Shown here: positions 25,587 through 36,069 of the stretch, piece after piece
Position numbering within the stretch: position 1 is the first letter of the stretch
How the letters are laid out: each line of letters begins with the position of its first letter
Source of the DNA: Coprinus comatus
Taxonomy: Eukaryota; Basidiomycota; Agaricomycetes; Agaricales; Agaricaceae
Length of the DNA stretch: 64,000 bases
Reading direction: 5' to 3'
NCBI GenBank assembly: GCA_034638255.1
Contig: JAWPGT010000013.1
Span: forward strand, 310,001 to 374,000
Translations under genes and position numbers: made by a program
The notes under the pieces: generated by a model
Told to the model about the DNA's origin: nothing
What the model saw: the letters and a program-made list of their open reading frames with translations, nothing else
Database searches by the model: none

Positions 25587-25754
25587 GCTAAATAAGCCTT
25601 GTTCTCACCACTCTCGTCGTCCAGCGAATGATCAGTCTGCTTTGTCAGTACCTTCACCCACGCCGATGACGATATAATTAATACACTGTCTCACCCTTTA
25701 AAGCCGCGTACACTCTCGAGCCTGACTTGGTGTAATATCACAAATTGTCTCTCA
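25587..25754. promoter_or_regulatory. Bidirectional promoter, flavin reductase / maleylacetate-reductase-like
   Basis: 168 nt separate the two divergent ATGs. This geometry favours shared regulation. No regulator site could be assigned with confidence. Confidence 0.5.
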
Positions 25755-27309
25755 ATGCCAGACTCAATCATCGACACTAATATCTACCCATCCACAACGT
25801 ACCAAGGATACTACAGCTGGCAACTCAATCTCAAAGCGATCTACTATGGGCCAGGATGTGTCAATGAGGCCCTTCCTGAACTTATCAAGACCCTTGGTAT
25901 TAAAAGAGCGCTGGTATTGACTAGTAAAAGCGTGTTCCACAAGGTGCGTTTATATATGCTTAACACCTATATCATTTAAAACTATTCCGGGCTTGTATAG
26001 ACAGATATTTATAAAAGAGTAGAAGACACACTTCGAAAACACGATGCATTTGGGGTTGCTTCTTATGACATCGAGCAACACACCCCTATATCTGGAGTAA
26101 AGCATGGTATGGAACTATTTGATGACAATAGTTGTGATGGTGTCGTCGCTGTTGGTGGCGGATCATGCATCGATGCAGCCAAAGCGATGATGTATCTGTA
26201 TCAAAAAACCAAAGGAGGACATACTCCATTTGTGATAGCCATTCCAACCACATTGAGTGCTGCTGAATACCAGGTATGATTGAAATAGTTAGTATATGCG
26301 TGTGTTCCTCATGGGTTACCAAGATGGGTGCAGGCTATGTGGATGAAGAAGGCGAGAAGGTCGCGGTTAGCTCTCCAGAGCTTGTACCAGGAGGAATCAT
26401 TCTTGATGCAGAACTCACTTTACACACACCTGAACGTTTGTGGTGGGTTCCGACACATAATAAACAAGAACATTCTATCAAACTATAAAAAAACAGGCTG
26501 TCGACGGGGATCAAAGCACTTGATCATGCTGTAGGTGGGTAACGTCTCAGCCCCAAACTACACCACACATTAATTTAGATTCCAGAGGATCTCTACCGTG
26601 AAAAAGTGACACCTCCAGTTAAAGTATTGGCATATTATGCAATCTCGGAATTATTCAAGTATCTTCCTATGTCAAAGGCAAATCCTGAGTCTGTAGAGAT
26701 TCGTCAGAAACTGCAACTCGCATCGTGGATGAGCCTGTGGCCCATGAAGCAGAACAGATATGTGTAAGCGCCTATCAGCATCATATCATATGTATCCATC
26801 ATATCATAAATCTTATACGTAATAACTATACAGTGCACTTGGGATCTCGCATTCTTTGGGCCACAAGCTCGCAAAGTATAATATACCACATGGATTTACA
26901 TCTGTAAGTATAGAAGCATAGTGGAATGCTGCTTCTCACGAGTGCTACCCAGTGTCTGGCCTTGGGACCATCTGTAAAGCTCCAAGCACAAGTTGCAACA
27001 GACGAAAAGAAAGAAATTTTGGCGGACGTGCTGTTCTACCTGCGTCAACCGTCGACAGGCTCAGTAGAAGGAGATATAGTGAACCTCTCGGAACGCATTG
27101 ATAAGCGAGCAAAGCATCTGCTTATCTAGAATTTGAGTTTGGCTGACCGTATTTTCAGACTGATCGGCGAGTTGGGACTGCATTCTACACTCTGCGAGTA
27201 CGGTGTACCCCGTGAAGACCTGCGAGACCTTGCCGGGCAGGCGCTGGGAGGAGACGATCATCCGGATGTGGAAAAAGTGGTGGCGATGTTGGAGGGTATA
27301 TACGAGTAG
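25755..27309 (+). CDS. Iron-alcohol-dehydrogenase-like / maleylacetate-reductase-like enzyme
   Basis: Eight exons (introns 25944-26000, 26274-26323, 26443-26496, 26535-26585, 26764-26833, 26904-26952 and 27105-27158) give 389 residues. The NAD-binding half has YYGPGCVNEALPELIKTLG and GVVAVGGGSCIDAAKA. The catalytic half has IPTTLSAAEY, GIKALDHAVEDLY and GISHSLGHKLAKYNIPHG. Maleylacetate reductases convert maleylacetate to 3-oxoadipate at the end of hydroxyquinol and chlorocatechol routes. Where iron alcohol dehydrogenases have an Asp four residues before the first His ligand, this protein appears to have Lys (KALDH), which argues against normal iron binding; the later His pair is kept. The last intron uses a GC donor. 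An alcohol dehydrogenase or hydroxyacid-oxoacid transhydrogenase function cannot be excluded. Confidence 0.85.
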
Positions 27310-27385
27310 GAATTTACCATATATATCCTGGACCGGGGTCTACGTCATTAGTAACCTGCAGAGAGCAAGATACGTCGACTGCACG

Positions 27386-28824
27386 ATGCACAGAGTCCCC
27401 TTGCGAGCAGTGCGTTTCAGCAGTCTGAACTCATTCACCACCTTTTCGGCCCTGAGAAAGCCAAACGTGTCACTTGATACCTCGACGCCACTTACTAGCC
27501 TTCGTCGTCACTCCTCACAGCCTAAAAAACACAACATGCCCAACGACCACAACCACGACCATGCCAGTCATACCCACACTCATTCCATCTTTGGTCACTC
27601 CCATTCTCATGATTCCCATTCACATGGCGCAGAACAGCTCGCAACCGCATTCCATAGCAACAAACGTGAGTCTTCATTGTCCATTCCAATTCGTAGCTAA
27701 GTTTGTATATAGGCGATCGTGGCAGCTACATTACTCTCGTCGGTCTCTTCTCAAATGTGGCCCTGACCTCTATTAAGGGTGTTGCTGGATGGTACATGCA
27801 TTCAGCTTCCCTGCTTGCAGATGCTGGCCATTCATTCAGTGGTACGTCTCACTGCCCATCTCCACGTATATCACTCACTAAATGGGTGATGGTAGACCTA
27901 CTCGGTGACTTTGTTACTCTCTTCTGTTGGAATCTTTCCAGGAAGCCACCATCCGAACGATATCCCTATGGATTCGCAAAATTCGAAACACTTGGAACTA
28001 CAACCATCTCAATTCTTTTAATTGGCGGTGCACTAGGCATTGGTGTACACTCATATCACCTCTTACTCGCATCACTCTCACAATCTTTACACATGATTCC
28101 ACCAGGAGCAATTCACGATGTCGTTCAGAACTTCACAAATGTTGCATCATCACTCCCAATACACGGGCACAGTCACTCACACGTAGATACAGTAGACGTA
28201 AATGCAGCATGGTTCGCCGCTGTCAGCGTACTCGTCAAAGAATGGTTATATTGGATAACGAAAAAGGTGGCAGATGAAGAACATAGTTCTGTTTTATTAG
28301 CAAATGCCATACATCATCAAAGTGATGCATATTCGAGTCTTGTTGCTCTCGCTGCCATTCTAGGAACTTGGTATTTTCCTACTTTACCGTTGGATCCCAT
28401 TGGTGGTGAGTATTTAGTACTTTTGCTTTTTCGAAGCGCATATATTCACACAATACCTATTTCTTTAGGTCTTCTAGTATCATTGGTCATTCTACGACAA
28501 GGTTATGGACTTCTGAAAGGAGCTTGGGGAGAACTCACTGATGCTGGTGTTTCCAATCATAAAAAGGAATCAATACAACAAGTCCTAACACCCTTATTAA
28601 AAACTGGAATCAATGATCCCTCACACTCCCTCATTTCTGTTAAAGATCTACGCGCAAGGACGACTGGATCTGTACTTTTTGTTGACTTGACAGCCAAAGT
28701 TGATCGAAATCTTTCTGTAGTTCAAACGACAGAACTAGAACAAAAGATTATTACAACCTTGAAAGAAGCAAAGAAAGAAGTGGCAGAAGTTAGAGTCAAA
28801 TTTGAACCTGATAATGATGAATAG
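27386..28824 (+). CDS. Mitochondrial-type cation diffusion facilitator (Mmt-like)
   Basis: Four exons (introns 27666-27712, 27842-27895 and 28406-28468) give 424 residues. The N-terminus is basic and Ser/Arg-rich with few acids (MHRVPLRAVRFSSLNS), suggesting a mitochondrial presequence. A His-rich stretch of HSH and DHNH clusters follows at about residues 55-85. CDF helices II and V carry the metal-site motifs ADAGHSFSD and NAIHHQSDAYSS. The C-terminal cytosolic-fold domain (VKDLRARTTGSVLFVDLTAKV) completes the family layout. Closest in type to yeast Mmt1/Mmt2, which affect mitochondrial iron; zinc or manganese transport is also possible. Its ATG lies 76 nt after the stop of the preceding gene on the same strand. 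Confidence 0.87.
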
Positions 28825-29053
28825 AATGCTTTCATTCTCACTTGTTTCTTCTCGTCCTTGTGAAATCATACAATTTTTGGGGTGTTTGGTAAAAGGACTT
28901 AAAGAGGGATTGGCACATTTTTCTGTAACTTATCTAGTGTATTGCTTTCTTGTTTGTTTTCTTATCCTCCATTAATGACTATTGACATCACAACAACATA
29001 TATATTCTCATCGAAAGTACAACTGAGAATCATCTACAAATATATCTAGTCAT

Positions 29054-30659
29054 TTATACTGCTGGGGCTGGCGGGACATCCGTTGGTGCGGGAGGGATAG
29101 TAGTATCACTCAAAGGGGGGATCGGGATCGGGACGACCGGATTCTATAAAAGAAAACAAGTATATGAGTAACGGGCAATTTAAGTGATTGATAAAATGGA
29201 AATGTTATACATACCAGCTCAAAAGTGGGAGGATTAATGTCTGGGATCCTCGAAGGCTTGTCCTCGGGCTTTGGTGCCGGTTTATCTGCCGGAGGTTTCG
29301 GTGCTGGATGTTCTGGCTTGTGTACAGGAGGTTTCGGCGTGGGGGGCTTTGGTGCGGGAGGCTTTGGTGCGGGGGCTTTGGTGCGGGGGGCTTTGGTGTA
29401 GGGGGCTTTGGTGCAGGGGGCTTTGGTGCAGGAGGCTTTGGTGCAGATGGTTTGGAATCAGGCTTATTTCCACCTCGACGAGGTTCACGTCGAGAAATCG
29501 GGGCGGCGGCGGCGTCATCCGCGGCTGGTATAGCTTGATCCATTGGTGGCATCTACAGTGAACTATTAGATTCATTTTATTTCTGTGGAAAGGAGGATTT
29601 TTTTTCTAACCTGTAATCCTCCTCCACCATGACCGCCCCATTTTCCAAAACCTCCAGGACCCCCAGGACCTCCATGACCACCAGGGCCTCTACCACCACC
29701 AGGACCTCCTCTACCACCTCCGGGACCTCCTCTACCACCTCCGGGACCTCCTCTACCACCTCTTCTCCTTTCCATCCCGTGCATGGCTGGCTTTTGACCA
29801 CCGGGACCGCCATGACCACCGGGACCGCCATGACCACCGGGACCGCCATGGCCACCGGGACCATGACCACCTCCGCCACCATGACCGCCCCTGCCACCAC
29901 CACCTCTTCTCCTTTCCATCTCACGCCTGGCTGGCGGAGGTGGGGGAGGGACTGTCGAAGACTCTGCAGGTGGGAGTGGAGCAGGCTGCTGTGGGAATAA
30001 TTGGGTGGGGTCAAGACTAACTTCCGGGTTCTGTAAGTTGTTTAGTATTGTAATTATGCTTGAAGTATTGGTTAACCACGTACAATTTCAAATCCTGGAC
30101 GATTTGATGGAGTTTCATGTGGTTTGGAATCGGGAGTTGGCTTGGGTGGAGTCGGCTTTGGTGCTGGGGGCTTTGGTGCTGGGTGTTCCGGCTTGTGATT
30201 AGGCTTTGTGGCTGGAGGCTTCGGTGTTGGGGGCTTCGGGGCAGGAGGCTTCGGGGCAGGAGGTTTGGGTGCGGGAGGTTTGGGTGCAGGAGCTCCAGGT
30301 TTGGGTTTAGGTGTGCTACTCCCGCCCCCTCGCCCTCTGCGAGGCTCAAGGTCATCTCGGGCTTCTAATTCATAATCATCAAATCCACGGCCCTCCAAAT
30401 CATCGAATTCATTGCGTATGTCAAGATCCTCGTACAATTCCCTTCGCTCTAGGTCCATGTCTATATCATAACGAGGAACAAGATCGATATTCTCTCGTTC
30501 GGTAAGTTGAGCGGCAGTATCCTGTATATTTAATTGCAATATGTGAGTATATTTTCTCAGCGAGCGGTAGCGGTCAGTGAGGCGTACCACCGGTAAAGCT
30601 GAGATGGTCCCAACGGAAGCCAGAGTAGCTAGTAAGACGAAGCTAGGTTTAATTTGCAT
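29054..30659 (-). CDS. Secreted Pro/Lys- and Gly-repeat protein, reading frame broken once
   Basis: Five exons (introns 30522-30587, 30031-30083, 29553-29610 and 29144-29214). Exon 1 encodes a signal peptide (MQIKPSFVLLATLASVGTIS). Exon 2 has an acidic stretch, then PPAPK pentapeptide repeats. Exon 3 is Gly-rich with GGHGGP repeats. Exon 4 repeats the PPAPK block. Exon 5 is a short Pro-rich end. The four complete exons keep frame; exon 4 is one base short of frame because a five-G run at 29371-29375 sits where neighbouring 15-nt units carry one more base. If the extra base is restored the frame continues to the stop at 29054; as written it ends in unrelated sequence. No enzyme domain is seen, so a structural or surface role (wall, glue or matrix) is inferred. 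Confidence 0.72.
29326..29460 (-). repeat. 15-nt tandem repeat encoding PPAPK
   Basis: About nine 15-nt units (consensus TGGTGCGGGAGGCTT on the + strand) lie in exon 4 of the secreted repeat protein. One unit is 14 nt, which shifts the frame. A related block lies in exon 2 at about 30150-30300. Confidence 0.8.
29796..29864 (-). repeat. 18-nt tandem repeat encoding GGHGGP
   Basis: Three identical 18-nt copies of GACCACCGGGACCGCCAT (29796-29849), then a degenerate fourth copy, lie in exon 3 of the secreted repeat protein. Exact identity at the DNA level suggests recent expansion. Confidence 0.85.
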
Positions 30660-32148
30660 GTTGTGTGTGTGTAGAGTATAAGAGGGACCAGCCCTGTAGT
30701 TGATTTTGGTAGGGGTTGTGTTGAGAAAGATGCACCAGGCACTCTGAAGAAAACATATCACAGAACCAGAAGGTTTTATAGTATTTTGCCCAATGCTATT
30801 TGCCTTTCGCAGTTATGACCAAGCTAGAAAGCAGCAATACGACCATCAAGGAATTTGTTCACCCAGAGACGGATATATTAAAAAACTAGAATAGAAAGCA
30901 AGAGAGACCACCGGTACTACGTGTTGCCAGAAGAACAGTGAGGATATGTTGGAGGTTTTTTTTGGAGCCAAGGCATCAGATCACTTCATCATGTCTAGTG
31001 GATTGATAGCCATGGAGTCGGAAATTTCTATACAGGTTTCGGATAATATCTGCAAGACTATGTCCTATTGATGCCAATACACAATTATTTAATGATGATG
31101 ATGGTCCGTAGTCGTTTCGACGTGTTTTTGTTACTTGTGATTTTTAGAAGATGTTAATGAGTTGTCCGTCAAAGCATAGTTCCTTTAACTCTAGTCATCC
31201 AAGATCTTGATTTAGGGTGACTGTTGTTTTAACCAATCTTTCAGAGCTACTGGTTCAGAGGGAGATATGTACCAATAGGTACTCAACTATGTTAACGTTC
31301 CTATATAAACATAAAATCGCACGGTGGTTTACGTAATACGAAAATTAAACATTTCTAATTCATTTTGCGGGGCACCGCTTTTCTCGGCTTGAGGTAGGTT
31401 TCCCCAAATGCTTTAAGTTGAATACATAAATAAGTATTTTACATAGTTGCATCAAAGCCACTTTTAATTTCAAATTCACTAATTCGGCTCGTCTGTTGGG
31501 TACACGGAGTCGGACAGACTAGAGGCGGTAGAGAAACTTGGGTTGGTCCTTCTCACGAGTTTGTAAATAACGGGAACTGTTCAACTGAGGTTCTACCACC
31601 ATATGATGCATCTCGGAATGGTACGGTGACATTCCATTTTCATCCTCAACTATGAGACAGTCGTAACGCGTAACCAACGACCCGATGGTACACTGATACG
31701 GTATTCAAATATCTGTCAGGTGCCAGAATTAGAACTTCGTGCATTCGATATTGATCTTATTCTGCCATCTCGACGGTATCTTCATACCAAGTTGAAATGA
31801 TATCTAAAATTAGGATCATCTACTTGGTAGCCGCACATTACTACGCAACGTGTCACCAAATTGAGGAATACCACATCATCCAGATCTAAACCACAACTTA
31901 CTATCATCGTTTCATCTTCCCCTGGACCGCAGTAGTCTACCGGTACCATCTGTCACTGCCTCGATAATCAAGAAGTTCAAAATTTGAATGCGGAGGGTGT
32001 TCACATTGCTGACCTACTTAAGCTTCGAGATACGGTTGTTCAGACATTGTCAAGATCATATAATACACAGTCGCAAATATAGTTGCACCTGACAGGGTTT
32101 TACAAAGTAATAAGATAGTGTTCTACATGCTGCAAATTCACGTCCGCA
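30660..32148. other. Intergenic region, about 1.5 kb
   Basis: No gene is supported; frames are short and without motifs. It lies upstream of the secreted repeat protein and downstream of PAL (both on the minus strand), so it is mainly the promoter of the former and the 3' UTR of the latter. The unusual length for this compact window suggests regulated expression, which is inference. Confidence 0.45.
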
Positions 32149-34971
32149 CTACTCGAACAACGAGACCACCACCTGTTGCATTTTTCCATCGCGGATAGCC
32201 TGCAAGGTCTTCAGTATACATAATAAAATGAACATGCGATATTGTAACTAACCTCATAGATAGCTGAAATATTCTCTCCAATTGAAAGAGAATCATTTCC
32301 GGCACCATTGGCGAAGCCGCTGTAGTTTTCAGAACCATGCATCTTGACTTCAAGGGTTTTTCGAATGTACTCGTACACAACCTTCGTCTTACTCAAATAG
32401 GGAGAAGCCGGTGTAGAGCCTCTCGCACCACCCAAATATTCACCCCGTAATTGATCGAAGAGCTGTGCAGACTGTGCTGCCACACCAGAACTGAAATTAC
32501 TCAACGTTTTAAAGTCAGGTCCCGACGATTGTTGACTGAAGAAGTTCACAAATGTAGTGGTGGTTGAATTGGCCACATTCTGCATACGATCCATGTTGTC
32601 CATTGTCGTTGTCTTATCAAGAGTCTCGCGCATAACCCGAACAATTGATTTAACGAGTTGTTCTTCTGCAGAGGAAGCAACATTGCTACCAAAGTGTCTG
32701 CGAACAGCATCCCGAACTAGTTCAGGTAATTGTGCCGAGAACTCGGCCTGTAATGCACGAAGGTCCAAGGCTAAATAAAACGTCAATACCCAAAAGAAAT
32801 AACCAATAGTCACTAGTCAAAACTCACCTTGACAAAGGATATACAGATAGGAGGCCATTAACATGGACAAGACATCAATCGAGTTAATCGTAGCACGAGC
32901 AGAAACTAGAGCCATAGAACTGAAAGAAGGTTGAAGTTAATGAGACGTATCCATGAAAAGCTTCGAATACGCTTACTTCACACTTTGGTTATGCATCTCT
33001 GCGGACTGAATATGTGTCGACACCGGGCTGGCAAGATATCCAAGCTCGGCGGTGTAAGCGGCAGTTGCAATATCAACCCCCTTAACATGATAGTTAAGTG
33101 AAGGGTCCGAAGCAGCCACAGAAGGTGGAAGGCCATTGTTCATCACAGGGTTAATGAGTTCAGTGCTCTGTGCGAACATGATCTTGCCTATGTGATGGAG
33201 GGCAAGTCGGGTTTTCTCCATTGCATTTGTGACGGCCATGGCCTGGAAGTTACCACCATGGTGCACTATGCCGGTTTCTCCGTCAATAAGAGGATTGTCA
33301 GTGGCTTAAAGGAGCAAATTAAAATACAATACTTGGTCAGATTTAGCAAACAGACATACTTGAATTGCACTCCTGTGTTATGGTTGACAGTGCAGACAAT
33401 AAATCCTCAAGTTGTGGGCCGATAAATTGAGGAGCCGTGCGTAATGGATAACGATCTTGGCGAAGAGTATATTGATCATCCTTGAGTGTAACTTCTTCCT
33501 CGTGGTCATGAGACAATTTGCTTGATTCTAGTATTCTCCAAATATTAGCAGCACACTCAACCTTAAAACATTATTGGATTAATTTTGTGCTATTTTAGGA
33601 GTATGTACTATTTGTGCGTACCTGGCCAGGATGGGGTCGAGCAGTGGCGTGAATGAAGGAATCAAAGGAACCTCGTGATCCCAAAAGTGCTTCTGTGCCC
33701 ATTGCGGTGCAGGCTTGGGCCAAAAGTGATAAATGAATGGCTTCGTGAATGGCAAGGGCCCCAACGGAAGCAGAGAAAGCGGTGCCATTGAGAATACCAA
33801 GTTGCTCCTTAGGAGCAAGCGGAATAGGTTCTATTTTGTGCTCAAGAAGCGCATCGGGAGCTCTTGAAGTCTGGCGAGACCCATACTTTCTGTCCCCATG
33901 GAATACGCGAATATTTGGATGACCGGCTAGGCATATCATAATAGGTAAGTAACGAAGATAGTAGAGAGACAGAGAGTCAAATACTTACCAACCGTCCCTG
34001 CTACATATGACAATGGAGATAAGTCTGAAGAAAAAACATTTGTCAAAATATCTTGCGCTGGTCAGGTTGAATGCATACCTCCAGATGCTGAGATACTGCC
34101 ACGCAAGGGCACTCTAGGTGTCACGTTCGCTTGTAATAATTCGTTCATCTTAGCGATAATCTCCCATCTGTTGATAATATTTAATGCCTAGTAGAAGATT
34201 CCCAAAGAAATAAAGCTCACCGCACTCCAGAGTGACCGCGGATAAGGGAGTTCATACGGATAAGAATGGCCCCACTGTTCGTATGTAAGAAAGTCGGAAA
34301 TAGAATTATAATATCCTTTAGGACGTACCGAACCCAAGATTCTGGCATGATAGTCGCCGCGCTTGGATCCATTAACGGGAGTCTTTCAGAAGGTTCTTCT
34401 GAGGTGGGTAAAACACCAATATGCTGGTGTTGCAAAAGTGCGTGGCCCAAGAGAGCATGTTTATCCGTACGTGTATCAGCTTTATATTTCCATTGTTAAT
34501 GAATGGATGACAACACGATAGAAACAGAGGCTTACCACTTCCACCAAACCCTGTCGACAATCCATAAATACTTGACCCGCTGTTCATTTTATCCTCGATA
34601 ACACGACGACTCTTTAGAACTCTATCCTTGACTCTGGGGGATTCATCTAGTACAGCAGACGAGAGATGACGCGCCACACCAATCACGGCTGCTATACTGA
34701 GTGTCTGTCCATCGAGTTTAACCGGTGTTCCACTCCTTTAGCCAGCCAGCCGTCAATATAATGGTGCATCAAATTATGCTATGCAGAGAGCAGTACCATA
34801 CCTATAGCTTTCAAGTTCATGATGAGTTCTGAGGAATGCCGACAGCAAGGTAGAGGATGGGATGTTTATCTCAGGAAGAGATTGCTCGGGCTTGGCTACC
34901 TTTCGTACAAGATCCTCCGTAAGATGAGTTGCATTGTCGTATGTTCGGTTTCCGCCATCGTTGATTGTCAT
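32149..34971 (-). CDS. PAL: Phenylalanine/tyrosine ammonia-lyase
   Basis: A multi-exon gene (about ten short introns) encoding roughly 700 residues. The N-terminal exons give [14 protein letters not shown], then [13 protein letters not shown]. The MIO-forming triad Ala-Ser-Gly falls near residues 219-221 in [16 protein letters not shown], where two introns interrupt the codons around it. Downstream are [15 protein letters not shown], the [14 protein letters not shown] active-site segment, ECNSTTDNPLID, and the long helical C-terminus ending [13 protein letters not shown] removes ammonia from L-Phe to give trans-cinnamate. The His-Gln pair at about residues 141-142 is the selectivity switch seen in fungal enzymes that also accept Tyr. 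The start at 34971 is the first real ATG in the frame. Confidence 0.93.
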
Positions 34972-36069
34972 TATCACTATACAGAGGTGTATGAATCCAC
35001 TGGCTAAGGTGTAGCGTTTGAAACATGGAGGTCCATTTTTATACAGGGCCTCGGATTAGATCCGCGACCCGTTACTCTCTGAGATTCGATCTCAAGGATT
35101 GAGAAGACGTTGTATGTCATGATATTGCCCTGAGTGCATTAGCCTTAAAAGGAAGCATTGATAAAACAAAAATGGGTTTGCGATACATAAGATAGACTGA
35201 GTAGACAGCCACAGTGTTCACCACCCATTCAAAATTCCCTAGACCAGTATTACGGGACAAAGTCAGAGGGAAGTGGATGTCAACAATGTCATTTCCAAGT
35301 TTAAACACCATGCTTCGAAAGTGGAGCACTTGATTTCCCTCTAATGCCCTACAGTGCCACTAAAAACAGGTTTTCGTTCTGAATTACACTTAAGCTCTTT
35401 CTTTGATGATTTCTGGTTTTTCCTTGTTAATTCTATAGCAACGGAATCAAACGCGCTTACGAACTATTTGTCATTTTTATCTCTCTTACATACGTCGGGT
35501 GTTACCCGTCATTATCTCTCATTTTCTATCGGATGGACCTTCCAAGATCCATCCGGGAACCATGTCGTCAATTCGCTACACCATTTTATGGTAGGTTTCA
35601 TAAGTCTCCCATCATTGTTCCAAGTAGAACCTCGAATCTCTGCGATTGGTCGACCGGTCAATACGCTCAATGTCCGTGGATGGGATCAGCTATTAAAAGC
35701 TCCCCAGTCTCAAAAATCACATCAATATTTTGTTCATAAAGTAGGTGTACTTTGTTATTTGTCAACAAGGACCAACATCAGAAAACCAATAAGATCGCCC
35801 AGGAAAAACTCCGAGGGTACAGTCCGAAGCACTTCTTGTCTCGTATCGTATGGTAGGAGAAGGAAGTCTGATGCATAATTTGAAGTGCCGGCCTTATCAC
35901 CCTTGGCCTATCCCTTCTGGTCAAGAGACGGTGTCATATTCCGCATAACTGAGATCACTGAAGACAAAAATGTGATTCCATCTATGTACATAGATAACAA
36001 GATAAGTGAAAGAAGTTAAGAAGATGCTCTCATTTGACATACCGGATCTCGCAGCTAAGGAATTTCTCA
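34972..36069. other. Intergenic region, about 1.1 kb
   Basis: The largest frame (35354-35878, 174 codons, plus strand) opens at GTG, not ATG, and shows no domain. A minus-strand frame at 35117-35329 is also unsupported. The right end is the 3' side of the Tcp11-like gene and the left end is the PAL promoter. A small inverted repeat GAGATTCGATCTC lies near 35080-35092. Confidence 0.45.

Noticed and set aside
29577..30014. A long alternative frame rich in Val/Glu over the Gly-repeat exon
   Set aside because: It is a shifted reading of the GGHGGP repeat; the spliced gene with a signal peptide explains the sequence.
35060..35110. Possible tRNA T-arm around GAGATTCGATCTC
   Set aside because: The loop does not fit TTCRANY with a 5-bp stem, and no matching acceptor, D or anticodon arms are found.
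35354..35878. A 174-codon open frame on the plus strand
   Set aside because: It opens at GTG, has no recognisable motif and no supporting splice sites or neighbours; probably chance.
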